Below, piece after piece: positions 14,562-27,228 of a DNA stretch of 64,000 bases; position 1 is the stretch's first letter; each line of letters opens with the position of its first letter. The stretch comes from Acanthochromis polyacanthus (taxonomy: Eukaryota > Chordata > Actinopteri > Pomacentridae): contig NC_067116.1 in the NCBI RefSeq assembly GCF_021347895.1, positions 32,561,639 through 32,625,638 on the forward strand. Direction: 5' to 3'. A program made the translations under genes and the position numbers. The notes below the pieces were generated by a model. The model saw nothing but the letters and a program-made list of their open reading frames with translations, did not search any database and was not told the DNA's origin.

Positions 14562-15839
14562 TTAAGCTACTTATTAGTACACCTACGTTAGCCACAGGTT
14601 CAGTATCAAATCTCACAAAATGTGTTAAGCACTAACTCAGTATTTTGTACTTTATCCTAGTTAAAATAGCAAGTTCTACAACAATGTGCCACAAAGGTTG
14701 GTCTGAATGTACAATACACAATGATTAAGCTACTTAGTAGCACACCTATGTTAGCCACAAGTGCAATTTAAAAATTTTTAACAAAAGTGAACTGCAGAAT
14801 AAATATGCTCGATAAAATATCAAGGTTATCAAGGTTGTGTGTCTTATACATACATTTAAAAAAAATTGTCCAAGTACACAAAACACAATTTAATGTGCTG
14901 TCTTTATGTACAAGACTAAGGTAAAATATATAGTCTTAATAGACTAGTGTGACTAAGAAGCTAACTTAAAAGTGGAGAATATTGCTTTATGTTCAACATG
15001 TAAATACCATGTGTAGAGCAGTCTGAGTTTGCCTCGCTACCATTGTATTATATTCTGTTTCTTTTACAGCCTGTTAAATTTACTTTCAGTTCTTTGTTTT
15101 TTTTTTACTATAATTTAGAATAAGTGCATTCTTGGTCTGTTTTCAAAACAAAAGTGTTAACTAGCAGATTACCTTTATAGCTCTGAAAAATGAGGCTGAG
15201 TCACCCTAACATGTTTGTAATAGTGTTTAAAATATGTTCCTTTTGACTATGTGTCATCTGAGAGATCTGATGGTACAGTAGACAATAATCAGCTGTTGGA
15301 TAAAGTTACTCAGCATGCCTACTTTAGTCACAGGTACAGCATTAAAAACTTGCAAGATATGCTCCTGGCTAACAAAATAGGGGGAACTTCATCCTAGTTG
15401 GAACAACAAAGTTTTGCTATCTATTACCAGTTTTTTTTTTTTTAAACACACACAATTATGAAACCATTCTCAAAGTAGAAAAATAGCAGACTAGAGGCCA
15501 TTTTTATGTGTTTTAAAAACAAAAATACTAGTTGGTAGAGCACTTTCATATCCAAATAACAACCTAATAGCATGCTTGTAGCAGTATTTAGAATTTAATC
15601 GCTTCTTCTTTTTCGAGATCTGAATGAACAGTCCTCAGTAAACAACTGTTGGATTAAATTACCAGATAATTACCAGACTGGACGCTAAGTGCTAAAGGAT
15701 TGATGGTTACTTTATCATTGTTAGAGTAACAAGACTGCGATCTATTAATGGTTAAACTGCCAAACGGACCACTTTCATAGCAGAAAGATAGCACAAATTG
15801 ACATTCAACCTAACAGTATGTATATTGTTTGGTAACCTG

Positions 15840-16430
15840 GCAATAGCCACATTAATAATTGTGTAGTACTTGATAGTACTCCACAATATCAATCTGGGAC
15901 CGCTCTATGTAAATCCGTTCGGAGGAAAGAGGCACAGATTGGACAATGCAACAATATGTCCCGCCTTTGACAGGTTTGTTTTTAGCCAATCGTGGGATCT
16001 TCACAACGAGCGGAGCCAATTGGTAGATTAAACTCATACCAAAACCCGTAGGTAAAAAAGCAGAAACATCTTTACCATCCAGAAATGCGCAAAGCGCCTC
16101 TCGTTGTTCTTCCTTCAAAGAAGCAATAGGAGATTCAGCTAAAACTGACTTAATAGCAGCATCTACACGATTGTTGTCCTCCTTTGCCATGTTTGTTTTG
16201 ATCTACTGGCGCTTGGTGTTGTCGTCACACCTGGATATCCTGCCCCACACACGAATACTGCTGCGTGATTGGCCCGAACCAACTTGGTGCTGTACAAAAA
16301 GTGAAGGCGGGAGCGGAGCAAGATGGTTTCTTGAGAGATTTGTGAACTCACAAATATCACGAGAAATCAACTTGCTGGCAAGGTTAATTGTTTGGAGCAG
16401 TGTTTAAAATTAATTGTTTTAGTGATAAAG
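15840..16430 (-). mobile_element. Inserted segment carrying a RecQ-helicase-like gene start
   Basis: The segment interrupts the tandem array and carries, on the minus strand, a promoter-like GC-richer stretch followed by the start of a RecQ-type helicase reading frame. Helicase fragments of this kind are often dispersed in fish genomes as cargo of DNA transposons, but I could not see terminal repeats or a target duplication. The boundaries are therefore approximate, taken from where the array texture stops and resumes. Confidence 0.4.
15852..16190 (-). pseudogene. RecQ-like helicase N-terminal fragment, Walker A Lys replaced
   Basis: A 112-codon frame starts with MAKEDNNRVD. It contains the RecQ-type Q-motif region (LKEEQREALCAFLDGKDV, residues about 25-42) followed by the Walker A region LPTGFGMSLIYQL (about 46-58). 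The invariant Lys of the TGFGKS ATP-binding loop is Met at residue 52 (codon at 16035-16037), so ATP hydrolysis would be lost. Similarity fades after about residue 75, where the frame probably runs into intron or unrelated sequence before the stop. The remaining helicase motifs are absent from the window. It is most likely a dead, truncated copy of a dispersed helicase gene. Confidence 0.65.
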
Positions 16431-17639
16431 TAGTTGTATGTATCACAAAGGTGGGTCTGAATGTACAGTACAAGTTAATTAAGCAACTTATTAGGATACC
16501 TATATTAGCCACAGGGGCAACATCAAAATTTTCTAAATGTGCTAAATGCTAGTAATTTAATTTTACTGTATCTTAGCTAAAATATCAAGGTTATACTATC
16601 TGTCTAGTGTAGTATGGGCAAGTAACAGAAAATTTGTTAAAGTTTTATAGAAGATGGAGGCCAAGTTGAAACTGCAAAATTTGTGTGCAACAGAAGCTAG
16701 CTGAAAAGAGAGATCTGTTGTATAGTTTTCAAGAATTTGAGTACGAGAACTTTTATGCTATTCATGTACAGTAGACAGCAATCAACTGTTGAATTATGCT
16801 AATTATTAGCACACCAACACTAGCCACAGTTGTACCATCCAAACTTCCCAAAGTGCTAACGACATATGTGCTAACTTCAGCTGAATTAATATACATTTAT
16901 TATTTATTTTTATTGCTGGTTAATACTGATTATCAGCAGACCACATGTAAAGTGACGTCACTTTTTTGATAGCACATTAAAAATAACAAATGTTGAGCCA
17001 AAACATTTCTCTATGCTGATATGAAAATTACAGCTTTATCGAACAATGTTAAAGATTAGGGCTAAGACCTTAAAGCATATAGTAATATTAATATAAAAAT
17101 ATAAATATATAATATTGGAATCTTCAATGTAGCATAGCCATAAACAATGATCAACTGTTGGATTATGCTACTTATTAGCACATCTACATTAGCCACAGTT
17201 GTACCATGAAAACTTGCCAAAGTGCTAATGACATATATGCTTAGCCAAGTTAATATAGCAATGTTCTACTACATAGTTACTGCTAGTTAATAATGATAAT
17301 CAGTATAGTCAAGTCACCTTCATTTATTTAGCACATTTAAAGATAGAGACATTAGTCACCACTGCACATTTATTGCCAGTTAATCCTATTTCTTTGCTCA
17401 TTTAAAGCTTTAGACATTAAACCAATGTCTTCTATATTACAGAACATTAACTTTTATGTGCCATGAATAAGGCTAATCACTAGCACACTGCTAGTACAGG
17501 CTTATCATAGCTATATATATGCCTTTTAGTAGAAAACAGTTGATCCAGCTATTTTATCAACTCAAGCACAAACTACAGCTGATTTTTGTCAACTGTTGCC
17601 CTACATTTATTATTGAGACTACATTTTTAACCTTTATTT

Positions 17640-18063
17640 TATGACCATGTCGGAGTTTGGAGACTGCAGCGGTTGCCATGACAGCGGCATCATTTAAACA
17701 GTTTGCGGCAACTGTTGGGGCTTTTTTTTTTTCCTGTGTGGCTGCTCTGTGCGCCGGTTACCTGCCTGGAACAAGCCCCCCTCTGCTCGGCTCTTACGCA
17801 AAAAGCAGGGGAAGGTTGTGATTTGCTGGCCTGAGCCCTCCCTCTTCGCGGGTAACTTATTACGGGAGTTGACGGGCGGAGCCGGTCTCCCCGAGAGATA
17901 AATTGTGTGTGCTACAATTGGCGGAGTCGGGTACGAAACTGTCCTTTCGCGTTTCCTGTGAGGGACAGTTAACAGTGTGAGCTACAAACTGCCCCAGCAG
18001 AACCGTTAAGAAAATTAGGTAAACCGAAAAAAAACAAAGGGGGGACATTACCGGGGAGTTAAT
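17640..18063 (+). promoter_or_regulatory. atp1b1: GC-rich promoter and 5' UTR region of atp1b1
   Basis: This stretch is clearly richer in G, C and CpG than the AT-rich array before it and ends at the atp1b1 start codon. It contains a GC box (GGGCGG, 17874-17879) and an inverted CCAAT box (ATTGG, 17917-17921). No convincing TATA box is placed, so this looks like a CpG-type promoter. The transcription start cannot be fixed from sequence alone. Confidence 0.55.
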
Positions 18064-21000
18064 ATGTCTGGAAATAAAGACAGTGACGGCGGATGGAGGA
18101 ATTTTGTGTGGAATTCCGAGAAGAGGGAGTTTCTAGGACGAACAGGGGGCAGTTGGTGTAAGTACTCTTTTTCCTTTATTTCAGCGAACTAACAAGCTAG
18201 CGACCGTTGGTAGACGACGGCGCCGGTGATGTTTGGCCGTCGCAGAGTGGAAACTGTCCTCGAAAAGGGGATTTTTTTTACACTGTTTTCCCCTCGGTTT
18301 CCTGAGTGTAAAGACAGACAGACAGACAGCACCTGTTAGAGCCCAGTGCCTTTGACATGCTGCGTCGTGACTTTGCTTTTCAATGGAGGCTGTGTGCCCG
18401 AAGTTGCTCTGCTAAATCCGAATAAAACTCACTTGTGCAGCTCCAGACGGGCTCCTCTGGCGGAGTCAGCCTGCTGGACGTGCTACAGGTCGAATGTAGT
18501 CAAAAATGAGGCTAATTAAAAAGCTACTAAACCAATTAACTCGCATTTATAGTTAGATGATTTGTTCCCCTTTTTTGCATGCTCGCTTTCACTGTTTGTT
18601 AGCGCATATGATTTCGACAAGATTAAAAACGGGTATTGTGGTTCATGCTTTGTATTAGGTAATGATTGCCAAGGCGTAGCCCATATTGGGCCATTCATTA
18701 ATAATTGTCCTTTATGAAAAGGTCATCTTGAAGGACAGACTGTATCGGGCCAGGACTTTTTACTGAACCAGAAGGTGAAATAAAGTTGGACTTTGGTTGT
18801 TGTGTACCTCTTTTCTCCAGCCTTTTTATTCTCTTTATTTAAATTTTAGCCCACCAAGGAGTAGAAGAGGACATTTTATTCATGCCATTAATAAGCTGAG
18901 CAGCTAATCTGTTCCTCCTGTATACAGGCCCAGTTATGCTTTTCCCCCTCCTCCTTTCACTCAAAGCAAAAAAAGATTATTGGATCTAATCGTTTTAACC
19001 ACTGTTTTCAATACTTTAAGTCGGGGCAATGCTCGCCTAATTCGGTCAGCAGTGGTTGTTGATTTGATAGGATAACTACCTTCCATTATATACTGCCTAT
19101 TAAGCTCGTTAAAGCGTTTTAAGAAATTAGAAAATGGTGTTTTTCCCCCCTTCCTCCGGTGTGAACCACAGCCGGGCTCGGCCAGACACCGCTTGGTAAC
19201 ACGGTGGAGCAGATCACGACTCACATGTCTCAAGGGCCGCCCCTCTTTTTCCCCCCTCTCTCTCTCTCCCCTCCATCTCCCGGTTATTTATTTATTTTTA
19301 CCCCCGAAAGAAAGAAAGAAAGAAAGCGAGGAAGAAATTAGACTTGGCGAGAATGAACACTGTCCGGAAAAAGGCGGATTGTGATGATAAAGATCACAGT
19401 AATGGAGCGGTCGTATCGCTGTTATAGCTGCTGGTTTTGGTGCTAAAATGTCAGATTTAGCTGTGGAAATTCACCAGAAAATCACCACGTCAGTGTCGCC
19501 TCACTGTTGCCAGGCTCGTAGTTAAACTTAGTGAGCATCTATTACAGGCCTTTGTTGTGAGGGGGAGTGATGTCGCACTAAGTAAAAAGTGAGAGCTCCA
19601 ACAGCAACAGGTTTGTCTGTCTGCTCTGTGCCCTTGAGTGGCTGAAAACAACGCAGCACGTCGGAAAACTACTCATTAGCGTGTATATATACACACGAAG
19701 CTCGACTGTGGTTCATTTTCTGTAGTTTTCAGCATGTGAGTGACAGGAAATGGGGAGTGACGGTGTGAAACTGGGCGCTCATTTTGTCTCCGCGGCGTTT
19801 TCGTGTCGACATTTTCGACCCGAGCAGCTTGTAGAAGAAACCTTCAAAGCAGCTTGAACTGAAACCCGTCGGTGGAAGTGTGGAGACATGAGAGTGGTGT
19901 GAATGTGGGCTCGGTCCCTTCACAACACGCTGCAGCAGTCTGGTGGGGGAGGTGCTCTCCATTCAAATTCTGCCTTTCACCACCACTAGGACACTTTGCG
20001 TGCTATTTACATTTCTGCCATTCAGACTTCAATTTCGGCCTGTTATTGACGCTTTTGAGTTCATGTCTCTGACGTCACACAACACCGATGCCCGCAAAGG
20101 ACATGCTCTCCTTTAAAAGCAACTTAAACACAATGAAAAACCCAAGGTATGATAAATGGAAGCGCTGGATAAAACTTCACATAGTTCGACACGCCTGTTT
20201 GCCTGAATTATGAATGCATGGCAAGGGAAAAAAAATGTTTTAAGACCAACTGATTATCAGATCGAGAGCCTCAAAGATTAATAGCTTAGTCGTCAACTGT
20301 TATAAGCGCCAAATATTTTCAATTAGTTGGTTTAAGTATGTTTTTAGGAAATGCAGGAGCCCAAATTCTCCGATTACAGCTACTTAACCCTCCTGTTGTC
20401 TTCTTTTACCGGCCCCAAAAAATAGTGTTTCGTTGAAAAAAAATCCAAAAATTCAGCAAAAAAACTCCCCACAAATAATAATTTGCAAAACCTTCAGGAA
20501 GAAAATTCCAATAATTCCTTAAAAGTTTCCCATGAAAGTTTTATTTAAAAAAATCTACCAAATGTGGCAAGAAAAGTCTTGTAAATATTTTCAAAAAATG
20601 ACTAAAAATCTTCAAAAAAAATCTTAAAAATATCTAGTGATTCCATATATATCAGTAAAACTTATATTTTCTTTAAGAACATTCACAAAAATCAACCAAA
20701 ATCCAGTGAAATTCGCTGGATTTTAGTTGCTTTTTTTGAGAATGTTCTTAAGAAACTTTTTCTTTAACATTCTTTATTTTACACCCAAAAATGTTCAAAA
20801 AAATCCAAAAAAATGTTGAAAATGTGGACATCAGAAGTTTCACTGTGAAAATATATTTTAATTTTCACACATTTTCAAACTTTAAAATGGGTAAATTTGA
20901 CCCGGAGGACAACAGGAGGGTTAAATATAAATGTTTTCTGGTTTCTTTACGTCTCAAAGACATGTCTTTGGATTTGGGACAAAACACGGCATTTAAAGAT

Positions 21001-24000
21001 GTCATCTCGGGCTTTCAAAACCACTGTTTCACCATTTCCTGACATTCTAAGCTCAAACAACTATTACATTAATCGAAAATATAATCAACAGGTTAGCTGA
21101 TAATGAAAATAACCATTATCGCAGCCCTGATTGCCTCTGATATTACATATTTTTTCCAATTTTTAGTATTTTTATTTTCAGAACATATTCATAACGTGAT
21201 AAACTGATTGAAAAATGCTCTTTGGCACTGATGCAGCCTCTCTGAATGTATAGTCACCACTCTGAGGTCTCTGTAGTTCTGCCCACAGCTCTATCTGACT
21301 GGTTGTAAGTCATGAGTAACAGCCTATCAACACTAAAGGTTAATTAACGTTTCTTTTAATTTAGTGTACGAAAATCAAACATAATCAAGGCATTTTATCT
21401 AATAGTTGTATTGGAGTTTGTATTAGGATAAATTATGACACCAAGAGTTTCATCTTTACTGAAAATATCACTTTCCTCAGTTACTTCTAAATATTATCTC
21501 TGCTGTGAAGAACAAAAACATATCAGCTGATCTGTCTATTCATTTGTCTATTTCTCATTCAGACGGCTGTGCAGATTGCAAAACATTTATTTCCTAGGCT
21601 CCAGAGGAATCACAGCACATAATTGTAATCCAACACGGGTGTCAGCGCCTGAGACGGCAATCCTTCTATAGTTTCCCTCTGAAACAGGTGCATCATGGAG
21701 CAATCCTGCCTCGGCTGACGACACGATCATAGCTCTTCATGCATTTACATCGAGAGCAGGTGCTGTGGCAACTTGTAGCCACGTTGGAACATATGGAAGC
21801 CCATAATCCAGGCTGTGTGCCGCTTTTACTCGTGTGTCAAATTTATATTCAGAAAGTTTGTCACCTTTCCTCACTCCTGCTGCGTGTTGTCACTGCGGTA
21901 TGTCGTCCTCACATGCACGCTGCCACTGACAATGACATGGTTATATTATCTGCCCGTGTGTTGGAAACACTGTGTACATGCTTTTAGTGTATTTAAACAA
22001 TATTAGAGTCACACTTGGGCCGGCACGGTGAGCGCCACTGTATCTCCTGCAGACCTCTCAGGCTACATTCTGCTGGCAGGAGATAAGGTTGTGGGGTTGA
22101 ACATGGAATCAACCCAGCAAACTGGTTTTGCAGTGGATGATTTGGACATGATCTTGGCAGCGAGAAGACATTTTAGGAAGGTGCCACAACAACAAACCCA
22201 TCATGAATAGGAACAATGATCCGGCTGTCTTAAGCCTCAGTCCACAACAACATCAAGACCAGGTGATACCGTAGCTCCGACTTTGTGTTAGGGATTGAAA
22301 AATAGTAAAGAGAATGAATAAACTGTTGAATGAGATCTGAAAGATTTGTAAGCCAAAGTTTTATATTGGGACATTTTCTTAGATTTCAAAGCCCTGTGCT
22401 CTTGGTTCGAACAAAAAATTCAAAATATATGTAAATACAGTGAGTATTCCTATTAGTCTAAGAGGCGTATCAGATGACCCTGTTTGTACAAAAAGAAGAA
22501 AGTCAGGTTTTTAGTGCCATTTTAAAGGGATGGCGTAGGAATAGACTTTTAAAACAGTTAATACAGAAGCTCCATGTGTTTTGGTTTTTTTTAACCTGAG
22601 CTGGAGATACCAGTAGATCTCAAGGGTTGTAGTCTAGAGAAAGTATTATTGTACATCCGGACACAAACAACTAGACTAATCTAAAAGTGGTTAGAAATGT
22701 TATGTATAAAGATTCCAGTGGAGATCTGCTTCCACTTTTAAGCCATGTGTCAGAGCTATGTCTTTGGTTCGCAGTGTGTTAGGTGATTCTGACATTAAAC
22801 AATCAGCCAACTGACGGTACAGTTCAAGTTCTGATGCATATCTTCCCCAGTGAACTCAACTGAACGTGGACAAACAAGAAATGGTAATAAAAAAATAGCC
22901 GCTGTCTGCCACAACAACATGAATAAGAGCCTTTGTGTTCACTTAAGTGAGGACAGCGTTTTAATGCCAAACCTGTTGTAAGTGACACGGTGGGAGGAGG
23001 GTCTGTGTGAGGTGGCTGTGGCGCTGACAGGAACAACCAGTGACTCACCCTGTTGCACTGGAACCACAGCCCTCCTGCCGTTGCATAATTGAGATAAATT
23101 TTAAATGAGGTGGTGGGGTGGAAAGCAATCATTGTTCTATAACAGCGTCCATGATGAGAAAATAAGGGAGTCACACTGAGTAGCAGCAGTCTGTGAAAGA
23201 AATGCTATTCTCGAGGTTCTTAGTGTCTCCTGCAGGTTTTGGCCAGCAGCTGTTTTTAAAGCTGATAGAACAAATTAAGTGGAAGTTCTTTACTTATTCA
23301 CTGCATTTTAAGAAATTAATTGACGGGCATTTTTACATCTGCTGCAGTCAGGCATGTGGTGTATGAAATGTGAAAACATGCTAACGGACATCTTTAAATG
23401 CTTCATTTGGTCAAAACAACGCCTTAAAAACTTTAAAAAATTACTTTAAATTAATAGAAAAAACAATTCAGATTCTAAATTCAGACATTGTGTGACCTTT
23501 TTATAATTAAAGCAGATGCATGCTAATCAGTTTGTCTGGTTATTGTTGCAGTTCTGTTATTTTACATCATTAATGGAATTGACTTTTTCCTCCTACAGTT
23601 AAAATCTTCTTGTTCTACGTGATTTTCTATGGATGCTTGGCTGGAATTTTCATCGGGACCATTCAGGCTTTGCTGCTTACACTAAGTAACTACAAACCCA
23701 CCTATCAGGACAGAGTCGCTCCCCCAGGTAAATATGTCTTCCTCACCTTTCTACTCTGGCTGTATGAGTGATCTTCTGGGACAACGGATGCCTCTTCAGC
23801 TCAAGACTTAGTGGTTATCACAGTGATCAGAAGTGTCTGTGATCATGTAGTTAAAAACGACTGTTGGGGTGTGCCTTTAAGCAGCTACTCTATCAGGAGT
23901 CTGTCTGACCTTAAATAGGTTCAGCCATTTTGTCCTTCACTCCTCTCAGCCAGTCAATGTTTCCCCCTCAGGCTACAGGGGAACTAAAACGATTCATGTG

Positions 24001-27000
24001 TGCTATGATCATGCGTCACAGTTGACATGTTTACATGTGCATGCGTGTCCAGTTTGTAGTTTATTGTTTGGAGGGAAAAAAGGAACGTTTTTTTCAGAGT
24101 TAAGACGTCTCTAAGCTTGTTTTTTCTAATCTGTAATCTTGTGAGAACTCAGCGTCATGAAACCCTGCTGCACTCACACGAGTGTTTCGAAATTTCCTCT
24201 AAGCTCGCAGACAGATTTTTAAGTGCCCTGCCTCGTTTTTTGTGCCAGTACTTGTTTGCACAGCACATGCTCCAGCCTTGGCGGTATTTTTAGCAGTCAT
24301 TGTAGATGACTGACTTCATGCGCTCGGGTTAGTTTGCCTGCAGTTCTGTCCACGACTGTTGACAATCAAAGATTAGCGGAAAGCAAAAAAGTAAGCGTGG
24401 TGAGCTTTGAACTGAAGCGAGTTTCCAGTAGTGGCACGATCAAGGAAGCAGAGAGAACTTTTTTTTTTCAGAGCTCGAGCCCGCCTCCCACTCTGGGGCT
24501 AAAAGTTTCCATTGTGAGAGAGACACACGTGAGCGTGGATGGGTGGGGGCAGGGGATTGGTGAACTTTCACAAGCCTCCACTGAAATTCAAATGTTACGT
24601 CTCCATCTCTGTTGCGCCAACTTGAATCTCGCTCACATCTATAGCATCAAATAAACAGACCCAGCAGTGAGGCTGGGAAAGGATCATGAATGTCTTGTTT
24701 CTGCTCAGCCCTCTTACCCATCTTACTCTCCTCATGCCACGCCTCACCGAGGCCTTATGCACAACGTCTGTGGAAAATTACTGCTGTAAAAAGCTGACAG
24801 AGACCATCTGAGGAAATCCCCAAGACCCCACATTGTCCTAAGATAATAGAGCATTCGTACAATAACTCACACAGCATGCAGTGTTGCTTCTATCAGGAAT
24901 TTCACTCTTTTTCACAAATTAAATAAACTGTTCTACAATGTATTTTACTTAGGTTGCTGCATTTATTTCCCAAATGTATTTCCTTACCAGAACTATCTTG
25001 TGTTTTTCAGGTCTATCACACACCCCGCGCTCAGACAAATCTGAAATTTCTTTCCGCATGTCTGATGCGACTACATATGCAAAGTACATTAAGAGCATGG
25101 AGACATTCCTTGAGATCTATAAAAAAGATGCTCAGGATGATATGATGAAGTTTGAGGATTGTGGAGGCAAGTATACGTCAATCATACAGGGATTGTCAGA
25201 GTCTGGCTGATCCCTGATGTGTATGTCACAATTGTCAGTTAAGATTTGTCTCTCATAATTAGATATTTAAACAAAGTGGTATAATTTCTTAAAAATGTAA
25301 TATTCTTCTAAGAGTGTTGCTTTGTGTGTACAGTATTCACTTACATCTCCAGGTCTAACGTGTTTTTTGATGCACCTTTTGCAGCCACTCCTCGGGGCTA
25401 CATGGACCGCGGCTCTCTGGAAAGTGGCGAAGGGCAGAGGAAAGCTTGCCGTTTCCTTAGATCTTGGCTTGGCAGCTGTTCAGGGGAGCCCGACTCAACT
25501 TTTGGCTTCAAGGACGGAAAACCATGCATGATTGTCAAGCTCAACAGGATCGTCAACTTCAGACCAAGAGTAGGTTCACTGCACACTTACAACTGCGTCA
25601 TAGAATGTGTAGAGGGATTAAACGGTGGGAAATGTTTTAAATGGACAAAAAACTGTCAAGTTTAATTGTGAAAAATGTGAATTAGCATGACATGCCACCC
25701 ATCGAGACCTTAATACCTGGCCACCCATGTGACAATCAGTTAATGTAACTCACCTGTCATCATCGTCTGTCACTGTTCCCAAAAAGTGGAAAGAAGCAGC
25801 ACAAAACTTTACTCAGAACATTAATGCATTAATCAGTGTCAGTGTGGGCTGACTGCAGCAAAGACTCAGTATGAAAGAGCAACATGGGTTATTGTTTCAG
25901 CCACATGTATGTAGGAAGTTTAGTGTCATTTTTAAACTGCATCATTTCTGGGTATCGTTCGGAAATTCCCCCCGAAACATGCTCACTTTCATAAAGGGGG
26001 ATTCCCAAGGTTACACACACCATGTCCAAAGCAGTGCCTGAAGACTGCCAGCGTGAAAATTCAAATAATCTGGGGGTGTGGAGCTGAAAATTAAGTTCAC
26101 TTTTCAGACCTCAGTAGACCAGCATTCATCTCTGCTTCAGGCTGGAGACTGTATTAGCCACTACTAGCATAGCACACCAAGCTGCCACCTGTTAACATTG
26201 CATTATGGGTAATGTATACGCCAGATTTTGCTAGATTGAAGTATATGTGGAGTAAAAAGATAATGTTTACTTGTGTTGCATTCATTTGTATTCTTTTTAA
26301 TGGTAGTGCTGCATTGTTGTAAGACAGCAGTGATACATCTGGAGTACCCCTCAATATGTGACTTTTTTTATAGTTATTAATCACCCATATTGTCTACGCA
26401 TTTTGTCACAGCGAAAAAAGTAACCGCCGTTTAAATAATTTGGAAACTTGCTGTATTTAACGTGGAAACATAATTGATAACTAAAAATTAATTGCTCCAA
26501 ATGAAGTGAAATCACCCGAGTAGTCGTTGATTTTTTTAGTTTTACATATTATATCAATACGGATGATTAGTAATCAAAGAGTGTTATAACTGATATTTAA
26601 GATATTTAAGACAGACATGCATGTGCAGTATTTCAAATCAGATTAACTTTGATTCGCTCATCGGTCAACATCTCCACACTACATCGCTTGCAGGTTGCAC
26701 CATGTAAAACCTGCCAGCCAGAATCAAACTTAACACAACCACCACAACAGGATCTTGTTAATCAACCCGTCTCTCTTTTGTTAGGGTCCCGCTAACAATC
26801 AGTCCCTCCCAGAGGCTCTGCAGGGAAAAGCACTCACCAACCTGATCCCCATTTACTGCAAAAATAAGGTATGTTTGAAACGATGTTTTAGTACCTGCCT
26901 ATTAGAAGAATCAATATCTGTCTTAAGGTTAAATGTTGCAAAAGGTTTGATTCAGCCGTTACGTTTGCAGAGAGAGGAAGATGAGGACAAGGTCGGAGAG

Positions 27001-27228
27001 ATCAAGTACTTTGGCATCGGTGAGGGCTTCCCTCTTCAGTACTACCCGTACTACGGCAAACTGCTGCACCCCCAGTACCTGCAGCCTCTGGTGGCCATTC
27101 AGTTCACCAACCTCACCATAGGCGAGGAGATCCGCATCGAGTGCAAAGCATATGGAGCAAACATCGACTACAGTGAGAAAGACCGCTATCAGGGACGCTT
27201 TGACGTTAAGATCACGGTGAACTCGTGA
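18064..27228 (+). CDS. atp1b1: Na+/K+-ATPase subunit beta-1
   Basis: This is the beta subunit of the plasma-membrane sodium pump, a type II glycoprotein needed for folding, delivery and K+ affinity of the alpha subunit. Six exons join to 301 residues (human ATP1B1 has 303): 18064-18157, 23599-23727, 25011-25166, 25385-25569, 26785-26868, 26971-27228. Residues 1-34 are cytoplasmic, with [17 protein letters not shown] single membrane helix follows at about 35-62, then the ectodomain. All six ectodomain cysteines for three disulphides are present (FEDCG, KACRF, GSCSG, KPCMI, IYCKN, IECKA). NLT and NQS glycosylation sites are kept, while the site usual at the third cysteine is lost (GSCS). It ends FDVKITVNS. 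Intron 3 uses a GC donor. Adjacency to nme7 matches the human ATP1B1-NME7 order and supports beta-1 over other beta paralogues. Confidence 0.95.
18158..23598 (+). other. atp1b1: atp1b1 intron 1
   Basis: The 5.4-kb intron begins GTAAGT after the Trp-31 codon and ends TACAG before TTAAAATCTTC, splitting the Phe codon. The first 2 kb is GC-rich with a CT tract and a GAAA run (19308-19326), and could hold regulatory sites. It contains the TTAA-flanked element at 20388-20920. No other gene was recognised in it. Confidence 0.8.
20388..20920. mobile_element. Miniature element with TTAA target duplication
   Basis: This 533-bp element lies between TTAA at 20384-20387 and TTAA at 20921-20924. Its inverted ends are CCCTCCTGTTGTC and GACAACAGGAGGG. 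The interior is A- and T-rich, with long runs of AAAAATC-type sequence and a GGGTAAATTTGACCC near the 3' end, and has no coding capacity. Ends beginning CCC next to TTAA fit a piggyBac-type miniature element. This kind of repeat is widespread in fish. Confidence 0.8.
25167..25384 (+). other. atp1b1: atp1b1 intron 3, GC-AG type
   Basis: Exon 3 ends ...GATTGTGGAG and the intron starts GCAAGT, not GT. It ends TTTTGCAG. Joining G to CCACTCCT gives Asp-Cys-Gly-Ala-Thr-Pro in frame, in line with the conserved FEDCG segment of the family. No GT donor nearby keeps that reading. AG|GCAAGT is the classic strong GC donor. Confidence 0.85.

Larger units (their letters stand above)
13000..17400. repeat. 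Degenerate tandem repeat array upstream of atp1b1
   Basis: At least six diverged copies of one unit recur head to tail in the same order. Module A resembles CTGTTGGATTA-GCTACTTATTAGCACACC-TTAGCCACAG. It is seen near 13569 (continuing at 14566), 14727, 15293, 15647 (poor), 16473, 16782 and 17150. Module B resembles AAAATAGCAAGGTTCTACTATCTGTC and follows it near 13090, 14655, 15393, 16570 and 17250. Module C, TCTGAGAGRTCTGA-TACAGTAGACAA, precedes module A near 13530, 15254 and 15619. Neighbouring copies are mostly about 330-370 bp apart once insertions are set aside. Two foreign pieces interrupt it: 13580-14561 and about 15840-16430. No protein is encoded. Confidence 0.75.

Noticed and set aside
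15852..16190. Functional RecQ helicase gene
   Set aside because: Only the first helicase motifs are present, the ATP-binding Lys is replaced, and the remainder of the gene is absent.
18961..19962. Several short frames on both strands in atp1b1 intron 1
   Set aside because: GC-rich sequence lowers stop frequency there. No domain, conservation clue or splice pattern supports a gene.
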